A stretch of DNA of 64,000 bases from JAFGJU01 sp964570935 (lineage in GTDB: Bacteria > Eisenbacteria > RBG-16-71-46 > JAFGJU01), in NCBI GenBank assembly GCA_964570935.1, contig CAZMZP010000073.1, forward strand, positions 38,167 to 102,166, written 5' to 3'. Every line of letters starts with the position of its first letter. The stretch's first letter is position 1. The position numbers and the translations under genes are program-made. The notes beneath the pieces are model-generated. The model was not told where the DNA came from and did not search any database. It was given only the letters and a program-made list of their open reading frames with translations. This document shows positions 8,918 to 18,081 of the stretch, piece by piece.

Positions 8918-8965
8918 ACGGTCACCCACACAGGACAAGGCGGATACGATGGAGACCAGCGTCGG

Positions 8966-11900
8966 ATGAAAGTCCCGAGAAACTGCATTAGAGCCGCCCG
9001 GTTATCGTTTGTGATTTGCGTAGTTACGCTGTTCGTGAGTCCCGCGCAGGTCGTGGCTGAAGAGGCCTCCGTAAGGGGCGGGAGCGGCGAGTTCGAGTAC
9101 GCCGAGAAGCTCATCAAAGACGGGCTCTACGACGTGGCACGCGTAGAGCTGGGAAGGTTCACCGGACAGGATACGCCCGCGGGTTTGCGCCAGCGGGCGT
9201 TCCTGCTGCTTGGCGACATCGAGACAGCTGCTTCGGACCACGACAAGGCGAGGAAACTGTACGGATCCGCGTACGAGGCCAGTCCGAAGGGGGAGGACGC
9301 GTGCCGTGCCCTGGCCAAGGTGGGAGAGGCGGGGTTTCTGCTCGAGGACTACAGGGGCGCCGCGGCAGTGTTCGAGAGGCTGTCGGCCCTGTTTCCTGAC
9401 TGCCGGCTCGTCTGCTCGGCGATGTTCGACCTTGGGCGCGCCCGCTTCGAGCTGGGCGACTACGAGCAGGCCGTTAGGGAATTCGAGCGCGCGCGCTCCG
9501 CGTGCGGGGTAGAGAAGGAAGACCCCGAGCTGCTTCTGTGGCTGGGGAGAGCTCAGTTCAAGCTGGACCCGGGCAGGGGCCGGGAGACCTTCGAGAGCAT
9601 AGTCAATTCGTACGCCGGCACTCCGGCGGCCTTCGCGGCTTCCCTTGAACTCGCCGCGGAGCTCGACAGACAAGGCAATTCAGAGGCGGCCGCGGCCGTG
9701 CTGGAGCGGGCGCTCAAGTACAAGAACGTGGAGAAGGCCGCATACGCAGTCGGTCTTTCGCGTCACGCGGCGCTGCTCGCGTCGGGCGGCAGGCTGAAGG
9801 AAGCGGGCCGGGCTTTCTCCGGGTGCTTCGAGCTTTCGCCGGATTCCGCCCTTTGCGAGTGGTGTAACCTGAGAGCGCAGGAGTCGTTCCTGTCGGCCGG
9901 CGAGCACAGAGAAGCGGACTCGATCGCGCAGAAGCTCCTTTCCGGTTCATACAGCAATCAGGGCAGGGACGCATCGCTGCTGACGCGCGCCGCTTCCGCC
10001 CGGGCGAAGGGCGACCTCGAAGGCGCGCTGGCGTTCCTGGGCAGGCTCAAGCGGACAGCCGGCGTGGATTCCCTGTACTGCCTCGCGAGGATACAGGAGG
10101 CCGAAACCAGGGAAGCACTGTCCAATTTCAGCGGGGCGGAGTCGGCCTACCTTCTGGCCATGAAGCACTCGTGTCCTGAGACCCTGCGGCCGAGAGTGCT
10201 GCTGGGGCTTGCGGACCTCTACCGGGCGCGTATGGCGGACCCGGACAGGGCGTCGCTGTACTACGGGCTCCTGGTGCAGCAGCATCCGGGTTCGGATGCC
10301 GCGGCCGCGGCGGCTCGAGAAATGGCGTACGCCGCCGAGAAGCGGGGTGATTTCGCCGGGGCGGCAGGGCTGTTTGCCGGGGTGGCGAAAGAGTTTCCGT
10401 TGAGCGAGCAGGCGGACGAGTGCCAGGAGAAGGCCGTGGCGCTGCAAGCGCTGTTTCCTCCGTCGGTCCGGGCGGAGGACCTCGGCAAGCTGAGCAGCGT
10501 CGTGTCCTCTGCGGCCTCGGGCTCGCTCGAGGGCGGGAGGGCGTTGGAGCGGGCGGCCGAAGTGTTGCGTACGGAGTTCCGGGCTTTCGGAGAGGCCGAG
10601 GCGCTGCTTGAACAGGCACTGCTGAGCGCGCCGGTCGAACGGAAGCATATTGTGTTGTTCGCCCTGGGCGAGGTGCGTCTCCTGGAGGCCGGAAAAGCCG
10701 AGTACCTGGGTAGAACCGACCAGGCCGCAAGCTTGAGGAGCACCGGGCTGAGAAGCTTCCGGGACCTGGTTTCCCAGTATTCCGAGACTCCTCTGGCGGA
10801 CAACGCGAGGCTGGAGCTCGTCCGGGCCGAACTCGAACGCGTGGCTTCGCCGGACAGGGGAAGACGCGCGCTCGCGCTCTACACAGAATTCCTGCAGCAG
10901 TACCCGGAGACGGACAGGTTCGACGAGGGGCTCTTCCGGCGGGCCGAAGCCCTCGAGGCGTTATCGGAGCGTGCAGAGGACGAATTCGCCGCCGACGCGC
11001 TGACCAGTTTCGACAGGCTGATTCGGGATTTTCCGCGAAGCTCGTTCGTGGCCGAAGCGCGGCTCAGAAGGGGAAGGATGCTCTGCCGCGAAGGGAACAC
11101 GGCAGCAGGCGAGCGCGACTTCGAGGTCGTCGTTGACCAGTTGGCTTCGGCTCCGGCTGCGCCCGAGGCGGCGTACGAGCTGGGAGAGCTGAAGCTGGCC
11201 AAGCGGGAGACGGCGAGGGCGGCCTCGCTGTACACACAGGCGTTCGAGAAGGCGACGAGCCGCTCGCTGCGCGAGAGAGCGCTGGCAAGAAGAGGAGACT
11301 CCTACCTCGTGGCCGGGGACCTGGCCAGGGCGATAGACGAGTACGAATACGTGCTGGCGCGCGACCCCCGCGGCCCGTTCGCGGACGACCTCCTGGCCAA
11401 GGTGGCGCAGGCGTACCTCGGCCGGGGCAAGCTCGCGGAGGCGTCCGCCCCTCTCAAGAGGCTGGGGCGCGAATTCCCACAGAGCTCGCTGCTCCCGGGA
11501 CTCATGATGCGGAAGGCGCAGGCGGAGGAGCGGGCCGGTGATTTCGCGGCGGCAAAGTCCACTTACGACGAGATCGGCAGGAGGTTCGCGCAGGCGGGCG
11601 GCGACACCAGTTTCGTGATGGGATTGGGCAGGACCAGCTTCAGCTCCGGTGATTTCGCCCTCAGCCTGAACGCCTTCGAGAGGCTGCTCAAGATGGACGC
11701 GAGCGACGAGCTGCGGAGAGAGGCCGGCCGGGGGGCCGTACTGTCGTTGGCCAAGCTGGGAGACGAGCCCAAGCTGAAGAAGCGGTTGGCCTGGTACCTC
11801 GACGCTTTCCCTGAGGACAGCTCGGTCGTGGACGAGGTCACGCTGCAGAGGGGACTGGGCCTGTACCGGGCGGGCCAGTATGAAGAAGCCTACTCCGTGC

Positions 11901-12655
11901 TGTCTTCCGTGGAGGCGGAGCTGCCGGTGTCCGGGCGGATGAACGCTCTCGTTACGATGGGTCTCGCGAGGCTCAAGGTGGGTGACTACGCGACCGCCGC
12001 GGGCGCGTTCAGGGAGGCCGTCGAGGCCGGCCGGGGGGCTCGTGCCGACAGCTCGCTCGCCTTTACGGCGCGCTTCAAGCTCGGAAGCTCCCTCTTCGCC
12101 ATGTCCGCGTTCAGGGAGGCGTCCGTCGCATACACGGACGCGGCCGGATTCTGCCGGGACTCCACGCAGTGCTGCGAGACATGGTATAATGCGGGGTTGT
12201 GCCTCGAGAGGATGGAGGACTGGCGCGGAGCGGCGGACCTCTACCTCAGAGTTGCCGGCGGCTGCGCCGGAGAGCTGGGCAAGGACGCCGCCTTCAAGGC
12301 CGGATACTGCAGGCTCAACGCAGGCGACAACCGTGAGGCGATGACCCTGCTCGGCAAGGCGCTCGAGACGTCCGACGAATCCGAGAAGCCCGAGATACAG
12401 TACTGGATCGGAGAGGCTCACGCCGCCGCCGGTGACATGGAAAGGGCGGCCGCGGAGTTCCTGAAGGTGCCGTATCTTTACGGAGAGAGCACTCTCTGGG
12501 CCGTGACCGCGCGCTACAAGGCCGGCCAGGCTTTCGAGGCGGCCGGGAACAGAGACGCGGCCGTGAGGCAGTACAGAGCAATAATCCAGAGAGAGGGTGA
12601 GCAGTCAGAGTGGGGAAGCATGGCAAAGGAAAGGCTGCTTCTGCTTTCGAAATAG
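8966..12655 (+). CDS. Large periplasmic tetratricopeptide-repeat protein
   Basis: A 1229-residue protein with a signal peptide (about residues 1-31, cleavage likely near VVAEE) followed almost entirely by TPR-like helix pairs. Recurrent forms such as A...L...P.s.....A...lg..y...gd...A..ay can be seen throughout, with many repeats of about 35-40 residues. It probably acts as a periplasmic or lipid-anchored scaffold. Cysteines are fairly frequent (for example DCRLVCSA, DSTQCCETW), which may form disulfides. Being after the exporter genes suggests an envelope assembly role; no partner can be named. Its last 46 bp overlap uvrA in another frame. Confidence 0.85.
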   Translation: MKVPRNCIRAARLSFVICVVTLFVSPAQVVAEEASVRGGSGEFEYAEKLIKDGLYDVARVELGRFTGQDTPAGLRQRAFLLLGDIETAASDHDKARKLYGSAYEASPKGEDACRALAKVGEAGFLLEDYRGAAAVFERLSALFPDCRLVCSAMFDLGRARFELGDYEQAVREFERARSACGVEKEDPELLLWLGRAQFKLDPGRGRETFESIVNSYAGTPAAFAASLELAAELDRQGNSEAAAAVLERALKYKNVEKAAYAVGLSRHAALLASGGRLKEAGRAFSGCFELSPDSALCEWCNLRAQESFLSAGEHREADSIAQKLLSGSYSNQGRDASLLTRAASARAKGDLEGALAFLGRLKRTAGVDSLYCLARIQEAETREALSNFSGAESAYLLAMKHSCPETLRPRVLLGLADLYRARMADPDRASLYYGLLVQQHPGSDAAAAAAREMAYAAEKRGDFAGAAGLFAGVAKEFPLSEQADECQEKAVALQALFPPSVRAEDLGKLSSVVSSAASGSLEGGRALERAAEVLRTEFRAFGEAEALLEQALLSAPVERKHIVLFALGEVRLLEAGKAEYLGRTDQAASLRSTGLRSFRDLVSQYSETPLADNARLELVRAELERVASPDRGRRALALYTEFLQQYPETDRFDEGLFRRAEALEALSERAEDEFAADALTSFDRLIRDFPRSSFVAEARLRRGRMLCREGNTAAGERDFEVVVDQLASAPAAPEAAYELGELKLAKRETARAASLYTQAFEKATSRSLRERALARRGDSYLVAGDLARAIDEYEYVLARDPRGPFADDLLAKVAQAYLGRGKLAEASAPLKRLGREFPQSSLLPGLMMRKAQAEERAGDFAAAKSTYDEIGRRFAQAGGDTSFVMGLGRTSFSSGDFALSLNAFERLLKMDASDELRREAGRGAVLSLAKLGDEPKLKKRLAWYLDAFPEDSSVVDEVTLQRGLGLYRAGQYEEAYSVLSSVEAELPVSGRMNALVTMGLARLKVGDYATAAGAFREAVEAGRGARADSSLAFTARFKLGSSLFAMSAFREASVAYTDAAGFCRDSTQCCETWYNAGLCLERMEDWRGAADLYLRVAGGCAGELGKDAAFKAGYCRLNAGDNREAMTLLGKALETSDESEKPEIQYWIGEAHAAAGDMERAAAEFLKVPYLYGESTLWAVTARYKAGQAFEAAGNRDAAVRQYRAIIQREGEQSEWGSMAKERLLLLSK

Positions 12656-15510
12656 GGTCTTCTCGGAGAGCCCCTTCCGGGTTCATAGCGGTCAGAGGGG
12701 CCAGGGAACACAACCTCAAGAACATAGACGTGGACATCCCCAGAAACTCGCTGGTGGTCGTCACCGGAGTGAGCGGTTCGGGCAAGAGCTCACTCGCCTT
12801 CGACACAGTCTACGCGGAGGGCCAGAGGCGCTACGTAGAGTCCCTTTCGGCCTACGCGCGACAGTTCCTGGGCCAGATGGAGAAACCCGACGTGGACTCC
12901 ATCGAGGGACTTTCGCCGGCAGTGTCGATCGAGCAGCGGACCGCGGGCGCCAACCCGCGTTCCACGGTGGCCACCGTCACAGAATTGTACGACTACCTCA
13001 GACTGCTGTTCTCGCGCCTCGGAGTGCAGTACTGTCACAAGTGCGGCGCGCCGGTCGGTGCGCAGACTTCTTCCCAGATCGTGACCTCGCTCCTGGACAC
13101 TGAGGCGGGAAAGACTGTCCAGGTCATGGCGCCGCTGGTCAGGGGCAGGAAGGGCGAGTACAAGAAGGAGCTGGAGCAGGCCAGAAGACAGGGTTTCCTG
13201 CGCGCCCGCATCGACGGCGAACTGGTGGAGCTGGAGCGTGCCGGGCCTCTCAAGAAGACCAGGAAACACGACATAGACATCGTGGTGGACAGGCTGGTCG
13301 TGTCTGAGAAGAGCCGAACGCGCCTGGCGGACTCGGTGGAGACCGCGCTCCGCGTGACTTCCGGCACCGTGAGCGTGCTGGCCGGCGCCAGGGAGCTCCT
13401 GTTCAGCGACAGGCGCGCGTGCGCCACGTGCGGAATCGGATTCGACGAGCTCAATCCCCGGAACTTCTCGTTCAACAGTCCTTACGGCGCCTGCCCGGTG
13501 TGCGACGGCCTGGGGAGCCGCCTCGAGATAGACCCCTCGCTGGTCGTGCCAGACCCGCGGCTGTCACTGGCGGAGGGGGCGCTCGCGCCGTGGGGAGAAG
13601 CCAAGGCCGGCTGGTTCTGGACCCAGATCAGGGCCCTCGCGCGGCACTATAGGTTTGACCTGAGAACTCCGTTCGAGGTACTTCCGGAGCCGGCGAGGAA
13701 GGGGATTCTGTACGGTACCGGTCCCGACGAAGTGGAATCCACGTACACGAGCACGCGGTTCACGGTGAAGAGGCGCGCGAGTTTTCCGGGCATCGTTCCC
13801 GACCTGGCCCGCAGGTACAGGGCCACTACCTCGGACGCCGTGCGGGAGTGGATAGAAGGGTTCATGGCCCAGGGAGAGTGTCCTGCGTGCGGAGGGAAGC
13901 GGCTCAAGCCGGAGAGTCTGGCCGTGCGGCTCGACGGGAAGAGCATCGCCGATTATTCCTCCGCGTCGGTCAAGGAAGCACGCGAGCTGTTCGAGAGACT
14001 GGATGTCCGGCAGGCGGACGAGGCCGTGGCGCGTCCAGTCCTGAAAGAGATTCTCCAGCGTCTCAAGTTCCTCTGCGACGTGGGTCTGGATTATCTCACC
14101 CTCGACAGAGGCGCCGCGACTCTCGCGGGCGGCGAGGCTCAGAGACTCCGGCTGGCCACGCAGATAGGCTCGAAGCTGAGCGGCGTGCTGTACGTGCTGG
14201 ACGAGCCCAGCATAGGGCTCCACCATCGCGACCAGCGGCGGTTACTCAACACTCTTTGCGAGCTGAGGGACATGGGGAACACAGTGCTGGTGGTGGAGCA
14301 CGACAGGGACACCATCCTGTCGGCCGACCACGTTATCGACCTGGGACCCGGGGCCGGCGAGACTGGCGGTTACCTCGTGGCAGCCGGGACGGCCAAGGAA
14401 ATAGCGGACGACGAGGCGTCGCTGACCGGGCAGTACCTGTCTGGAAGGAAGGACGTGGAGCTCCCGGAAACGCGGCGCCGTCCGGCGGGGCCCGGACTCG
14501 TCGTGAGGGGCGCGGCCGCCAACAACTTGAAGACGATAGATGTGTCCTTTCCGTTGGGACTGTTCGTGTGCGTGACCGGCGTCTCCGGTTCCGGGAAGAG
14601 CACTCTTGTGAATGACATTTTGTTCAGGGCTCTCGCCAGGCATTTCTACTCGTCCACCGACTCCCCCGGCAAACACGCCAGGATAGAGGGGCTCGAGGCC
14701 ATAGATAAGGTCGTGGACATCGACCAGTCACCGATCGGGCGCACGCCGCGCTCCAACGCCGCCACGTACGTCGGCGCTTTCACTCACATACGAGACCTGT
14801 TCGCGCAGCTCCCCGAGTCGAAGGTGAGAGGATACCGGCCGGGCAGGTTCAGCTTCAACGTTCACGGCGGCCGCTGCGAGGCCTGCCAGGGCGACGGCCT
14901 GGTGAAGATCGCGATGCACTTCCTTCCCGACGTGTACGTTACGTGCGACACCTGCCGGGGCAAGAGGTACAACCGGGAGACTCTGGAGATACTGTACAAG
15001 GGGCACAGCATCGCCGACGTTCTGGACATGACGATAGAGAGCGCTCATCAGTTCTTCCTACAGATACCCGTCGTGCGGAGGAAGCTGGAGGCGCTGAGGG
15101 ACGTGGGGCTGGGATACTTGCGCGTGGGACAGCCCGCGACGCGACTCTCGGGCGGCGAGGCGCAGAGAGTGAAGCTGGCAGCCGAGCTCTCGAAGGTGGC
15201 CACGGGGAAGACGGCCTACATACTGGACGAACCCACGACCGGTCTCCATTTCGATGACGTGAGGCTTCTGCTCCGGGTTCTGAACAAGCTCGTGGCCGCG
15301 GGCAATTCGGTGATAGTCATAGAGCACAACCTTGACGTCATAAAAACGGCCGATTACGTCATCGACCTCGGACCCGAGGGGGGAGAGGACGGCGGGCTGG
15401 TCGTGGTCGCCGGCGCCCCCGAGGAGCTCGTGGCCTGCGAACAGTCGCACACGGGCAGGGCGCTGCGGGAAGTCGTCGGCCTGTGCGGGAAAGTGCGGAG
15501 CAGGGAGTAG
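12610..15510 (+). CDS. uvrA: Excinuclease ABC subunit A (UvrA)
   Basis: A 966-residue damage-recognition ATPase of nucleotide excision repair. The first ABC domain has Walker A GVSGSGKSS at residues 53-61, a signature reading LAGGE (505-509) instead of LSGGE, and LYVLDEPSIGLH. The second has GVSGSGKST, LSGGEAQRVKLA and ILDEPTTGLH. Zinc-binding pairs are visible (CHKC, CATC/CPVC, CPAC, and CEAC/CDTC with the typical spacing). The start is GTG at 12610, inside the TPR gene; no other start codon lies before the conserved AVRGAREHNLKNID segment. The Ser-to-Ala change is in the first signature only. Confidence 0.96.
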   Translation: MGKHGKGKAASAFEIGSSRRAPSGFIAVRGAREHNLKNIDVDIPRNSLVVVTGVSGSGKSSLAFDTVYAEGQRRYVESLSAYARQFLGQMEKPDVDSIEGLSPAVSIEQRTAGANPRSTVATVTELYDYLRLLFSRLGVQYCHKCGAPVGAQTSSQIVTSLLDTEAGKTVQVMAPLVRGRKGEYKKELEQARRQGFLRARIDGELVELERAGPLKKTRKHDIDIVVDRLVVSEKSRTRLADSVETALRVTSGTVSVLAGARELLFSDRRACATCGIGFDELNPRNFSFNSPYGACPVCDGLGSRLEIDPSLVVPDPRLSLAEGALAPWGEAKAGWFWTQIRALARHYRFDLRTPFEVLPEPARKGILYGTGPDEVESTYTSTRFTVKRRASFPGIVPDLARRYRATTSDAVREWIEGFMAQGECPACGGKRLKPESLAVRLDGKSIADYSSASVKEARELFERLDVRQADEAVARPVLKEILQRLKFLCDVGLDYLTLDRGAATLAGGEAQRLRLATQIGSKLSGVLYVLDEPSIGLHHRDQRRLLNTLCELRDMGNTVLVVEHDRDTILSADHVIDLGPGAGETGGYLVAAGTAKEIADDEASLTGQYLSGRKDVELPETRRRPAGPGLVVRGAAANNLKTIDVSFPLGLFVCVTGVSGSGKSTLVNDILFRALARHFYSSTDSPGKHARIEGLEAIDKVVDIDQSPIGRTPRSNAATYVGAFTHIRDLFAQLPESKVRGYRPGRFSFNVHGGRCEACQGDGLVKIAMHFLPDVYVTCDTCRGKRYNRETLEILYKGHSIADVLDMTIESAHQFFLQIPVVRRKLEALRDVGLGYLRVGQPATRLSGGEAQRVKLAAELSKVATGKTAYILDEPTTGLHFDDVRLLLRVLNKLVAAGNSVIVIEHNLDVIKTADYVIDLGPEGGEDGGLVVVAGAPEELVACEQSHTGRALREVVGLCGKVRSRE

Positions 15511-15526
15511 TCGTGCGGGAAGGCCG

Positions 15527-15546
15527 GCCCGGCGCGGACGCCGGGC
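15527..15546. terminator. Hairpin between convergent uvrA and ferritin-like genes
   Basis: An 8-bp GC stem (15527-15534 with 15539-15546, loop CGGA) lies in the 55-bp gap between two convergent genes. It may stop transcription in both directions. No T-run follows on either strand, so it is not a textbook intrinsic terminator. Confidence 0.3.
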
Positions 15547-15565
15547 GCGGCCCGAGCTCCAGTCT

Positions 15566-16090
15566 CTAGTACTTTCCGTCCATCTTGAATTCCGGCACGT
15601 TGAACCAGAAGCCGGTGTTGTTGATGCTGTCCATCTCGGCCTGAATCAGGTCGAAGTGCGCGTCCTCCCACTGCGCCAGGTGCTCAAAGAGACTCCTGGC
15701 CTTCGGGTCAATCGCCGCCTCGGCCTGCTCACGGAAGAACTTCGCCGCTTTCCGCTCCAGGTCCAGGGCTATTTTCAGGGCTTCCGTCTCGGCCCCTCCG
15801 GACTCTCCGGTGACCTTCTGCTGCCTGTCGGTCATGGTGGGCGCCACGTTCTCTATCTCGTACTTCGGCACCTCTATCTCGACCCAGGGCTGCCCCTCGG
15901 CCAGATGGTGCATCTGTTTCTCCAGAATCCTGCGGTGTTCGTTCTCATCCATCGCCAGACGTATGAACATGTTCTTGCCGAACTCGTGTTTAGTCCGGCG
16001 GGCAAACTTCAGAAAGGTCACGAGGCCGTTGTCTTCTATGTCTACGGCCATCTTCAGAGCTTTCATGATTGCGCTCGGTGCGTCACTCAT
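15566..16090 (-). CDS. Ferritin-like diiron protein (rubrerythrin family)
   Basis: A 174-residue four-helix-bundle protein without the C-terminal rubredoxin domain of classical rubrerythrin. Metal ligands can be read: a Glu in VDIEDNG (helix 1), E-x-x-H in DENEHRRIL (helix 2), a Glu in LDLERKAAKFF (helix 3) and E-x-x-H in WEDAHFDL (helix 4). Such proteins reduce peroxide or handle iron in the cytoplasm. A good promoter on the same strand lies at 16181-16209, so it is probably a single-gene unit. The C-terminus (GFWFNVPEFKMDGKY) is typical of this subgroup. Confidence 0.9.
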   Translation of the reverse strand: MSDAPSAIMKALKMAVDIEDNGLVTFLKFARRTKHEFGKNMFIRLAMDENEHRRILEKQMHHLAEGQPWVEIEVPKYEIENVAPTMTDRQQKVTGESGGAETEALKIALDLERKAAKFFREQAEAAIDPKARSLFEHLAQWEDAHFDLIQAEMDSINNTGFWFNVPEFKMDGKY

Positions 16091-16180
16091 TACGGTCCTC
16101 CTTTGCCACGTCCCGTCGCCAAAGCCTCGAGCACTCCGTTTTCCATCCGCCCCAGTCCTAGCCCGGAGTGCGACCCCTAC

Positions 16181-16209
16181 ACGTTATTGGAATCGGGACG
16201 CGCTGTCAA
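16181..16209 (-). promoter_or_regulatory. Sigma-70-like promoter of the ferritin-like gene
   Basis: Read on the minus strand: -35 TTGACA (16209-16204), 17-bp spacer, -10 TAACGT (16186-16181). The predicted leader is about 80 nt. The -35 box lies against a possible forward extended -10 promoter. Confidence 0.6.
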
Positions 16210-16223
16210 GGTTGAGCGGTGTG

Positions 16224-16232
16224 TGGTATAGT
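16224..16232 (+). promoter_or_regulatory. Possible extended -10 promoter for the repeat protein at 16309
   Basis: TGG directly followed by TATAGT (16227-16232) fits an extended -10 element. The -35 position is poor (TGTCAA at 16204-16209, which is the reverse of the minus-strand TTGACA). It would start a leader of about 70 nt. Confidence 0.4.
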
Positions 16233-16308
16233 ATGTCTTACGCACGCACGCGCTTCGCCTTGTCATGACCACGCCGTTGTCCGGCGGTTCGGAGGTAGAC
16301 CGGGAGCA

Positions 16309-18081
16309 ATGCGAAAACTCAAACTGAGACTCAGCAGACCGTCGTCGTGCGTATTGATGCTGGGGGCGGTTCTCTTTCTGAGCGTTGCTATCCCGGCAGC
16401 GGAGGCCCGGGCCGCCGCCACGGACCAGGCTTTTCCGGCTGTCGCTTTCGACGGGACCAACTACCTCGTGGTCTGGGAGGACGGCCGCACCGGCACGTAC
16501 CCCGACATCTACGGCGCGCGCGTGAGCAAGGCCGGCCTCGCTGTCGACCCGGATGGGTTCGCCATCTCTATGGCGTGGCACACCCAGGCGCGTCCGTCGC
16601 TGGCGTTCGACGGCACAAACTACCTGGTCGTCTGGCACGACTTCCGCTCCAACTCGTACTACTCGGTGTATTTCGCACGCGTCAGCCCGGCGGGCGTCGT
16701 GCTCGACTCGGACGGAATCCGCGTGTCCACGACCGCCTCGCAGCAGATGTGGCCTGCCGTTGCGTTCGACGGCACCAACTACCTCGTGGCCTGGCAGGAC
16801 TTACGCAGCGGCAACTTCGACATATACGGTACGCGGGTCAGCAAGTCCGGGGCGGTGCTGGACCCGTCCGGGATCGCCATATCCACGGCTACCGCCAGGC
16901 AGGCGCACCCCGCCGTGGCGTTCGACGGCGTGCACTACCTGGTTGTTTGGGACGACCAGCGCACCAATCTTTCGGACGACATCTACGGCTCCCGCGTGAA
17001 TCCGTCCGGAGGAGTGCTGGACGCGAAAGGAATCGCGATCTCGACGGCTGCCAACCGCCAGGAGTACCCCAGTGTCACGTACGGCGGCGGCAGCTACCTC
17101 GTGGCCTGGCAGGACGACCGGAGCGGATTCGAGGACATCTACGGCGCACGCGTGACGCCGTCAGGGGGAGTGCTCAACTCCGGCGGGATTCCGATCTCGC
17201 GGGCCGCCAACAGCCAGGCTTACCCGGCGGTGAGCTTCGACGGAACCAATTACATGGCGGTGTGGCAGGATTTCCGCGCCGGCTACTACTTCGACATCTA
17301 CGGAGCGCGCATTGGTGTGTCCGGCTCGGTGCTGGACACGGCCGGAATCGCAATATCCGTGGCCGGGGACGACCAGCTGGCGCCGGCGGTGGGATATGAC
17401 GGGACCAACTACATGGTCTTCTGGCAGGACAACCGCGGCGAGACTTACGACGTGTTCGCCGCGCGCGTGGAGAGTTCCGGCGCCGTGCTCGACCCCGGAG
17501 GCCTGACTGACGTGCTGGTGGCGTCCGCTTCCGCGCGCGTGGAGGCCGGGTGCGTGGCCGTTTCCTGGCAGACGACGTCCGAGGTCCCCGCGTCGAGTTT
17601 CTCAGTGGAGCGTTCGGAGTCCGGGGAGGGAGCGTTCACTGCTCTGGAGACCGCGGTTGTGGCGTCGGACGCGCTGTCGTTCTCAGTCACTGACTGCTCC
17701 GTGACGCCCGGCACGACTCTGTGGTATCGGATCGTCCTGGAGGGCGCTTCGGGCGCGAGAGAGTTCTACGGCCCGATTGAAGTCCTGGTGGACGCGGCGC
17801 CAGCCACGTACAGGGCGTACGACGCGTACCCCAATCCCTTCAATCCGTCCTGCACAATACGTTATGACTTGCCGGAAGGCGCGGGCGTGAGCTTGCGAGT
17901 GTTTGACGTGAACGGCAGCCTGGTGCGCACCCTGGTTGACGGATGGCGCGGTCCCGGGGTCCACAGCGAGACCTGGGACGGCAGAGCCCATGACGGTTCG
18001 CCATTGCCGTCGGGAATCTACTTCTATTCCGTCGAGGCCGGCCAGCTGGAGGCGACCAGGAAGATGCTGCTCCTCAGGTAG
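16309..18081 (+). CDS. Secreted seven-repeat protein with FlgD-like/Por-type C-terminal sorting domain
   Basis: A 590-residue exported protein. A signal peptide covers about residues 1-36 (LSVAIPAAEARA end). Seven repeats of about 52 residues follow (about 38-400), each built as PAVAFDGTNYLVVW-D-R...DIYGARV...G.vLD..GiaIS, likely beta-propeller-like blades. After these come an Ig/FnIII-like region (about 410-500) and a C-terminal domain with YPNPFNP, WDGR and LPSGIYFY, as in FlgD-like and type-IX-type sorting domains. The ATG at 16309 is preceded by GGAGGT; an in-frame ATG at 16219 would place a non-signal stretch first. Probably surface-displayed; ligand unknown. Confidence 0.82.
   Translation: MRKLKLRLSRPSSCVLMLGAVLFLSVAIPAAEARAAATDQAFPAVAFDGTNYLVVWEDGRTGTYPDIYGARVSKAGLAVDPDGFAISMAWHTQARPSLAFDGTNYLVVWHDFRSNSYYSVYFARVSPAGVVLDSDGIRVSTTASQQMWPAVAFDGTNYLVAWQDLRSGNFDIYGTRVSKSGAVLDPSGIAISTATARQAHPAVAFDGVHYLVVWDDQRTNLSDDIYGSRVNPSGGVLDAKGIAISTAANRQEYPSVTYGGGSYLVAWQDDRSGFEDIYGARVTPSGGVLNSGGIPISRAANSQAYPAVSFDGTNYMAVWQDFRAGYYFDIYGARIGVSGSVLDTAGIAISVAGDDQLAPAVGYDGTNYMVFWQDNRGETYDVFAARVESSGAVLDPGGLTDVLVASASARVEAGCVAVSWQTTSEVPASSFSVERSESGEGAFTALETAVVASDALSFSVTDCSVTPGTTLWYRIVLEGASGAREFYGPIEVLVDAAPATYRAYDAYPNPFNPSCTIRYDLPEGAGVSLRVFDVNGSLVRTLVDGWRGPGVHSETWDGRAHDGSPLPSGIYFYSVEAGQLEATRKMLLLR
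16420..17510 (+). repeat. Seven tandem coding repeats of about 156 bp
   Basis: Seven consecutive repeats, each roughly 52 codons, encode the blade-like units of the secreted protein. Core words such as FDGTNYLV and DIYG recur with some drift, so the array is old or under selection for variation. Confidence 0.8.

Noticed and set aside
10961..12421. 486-codon minus-strand frame opposite the TPR gene
   Set aside because: Arg/Gly/His-rich, no domains, and lies opposite a gene with a regular TPR pattern; a by-product of high GC.
16219..16308. ATG at 16219 as start of the seven-repeat protein
   Set aside because: It would put 30 non-signal residues before the signal peptide and would lie upstream of the predicted transcription start.
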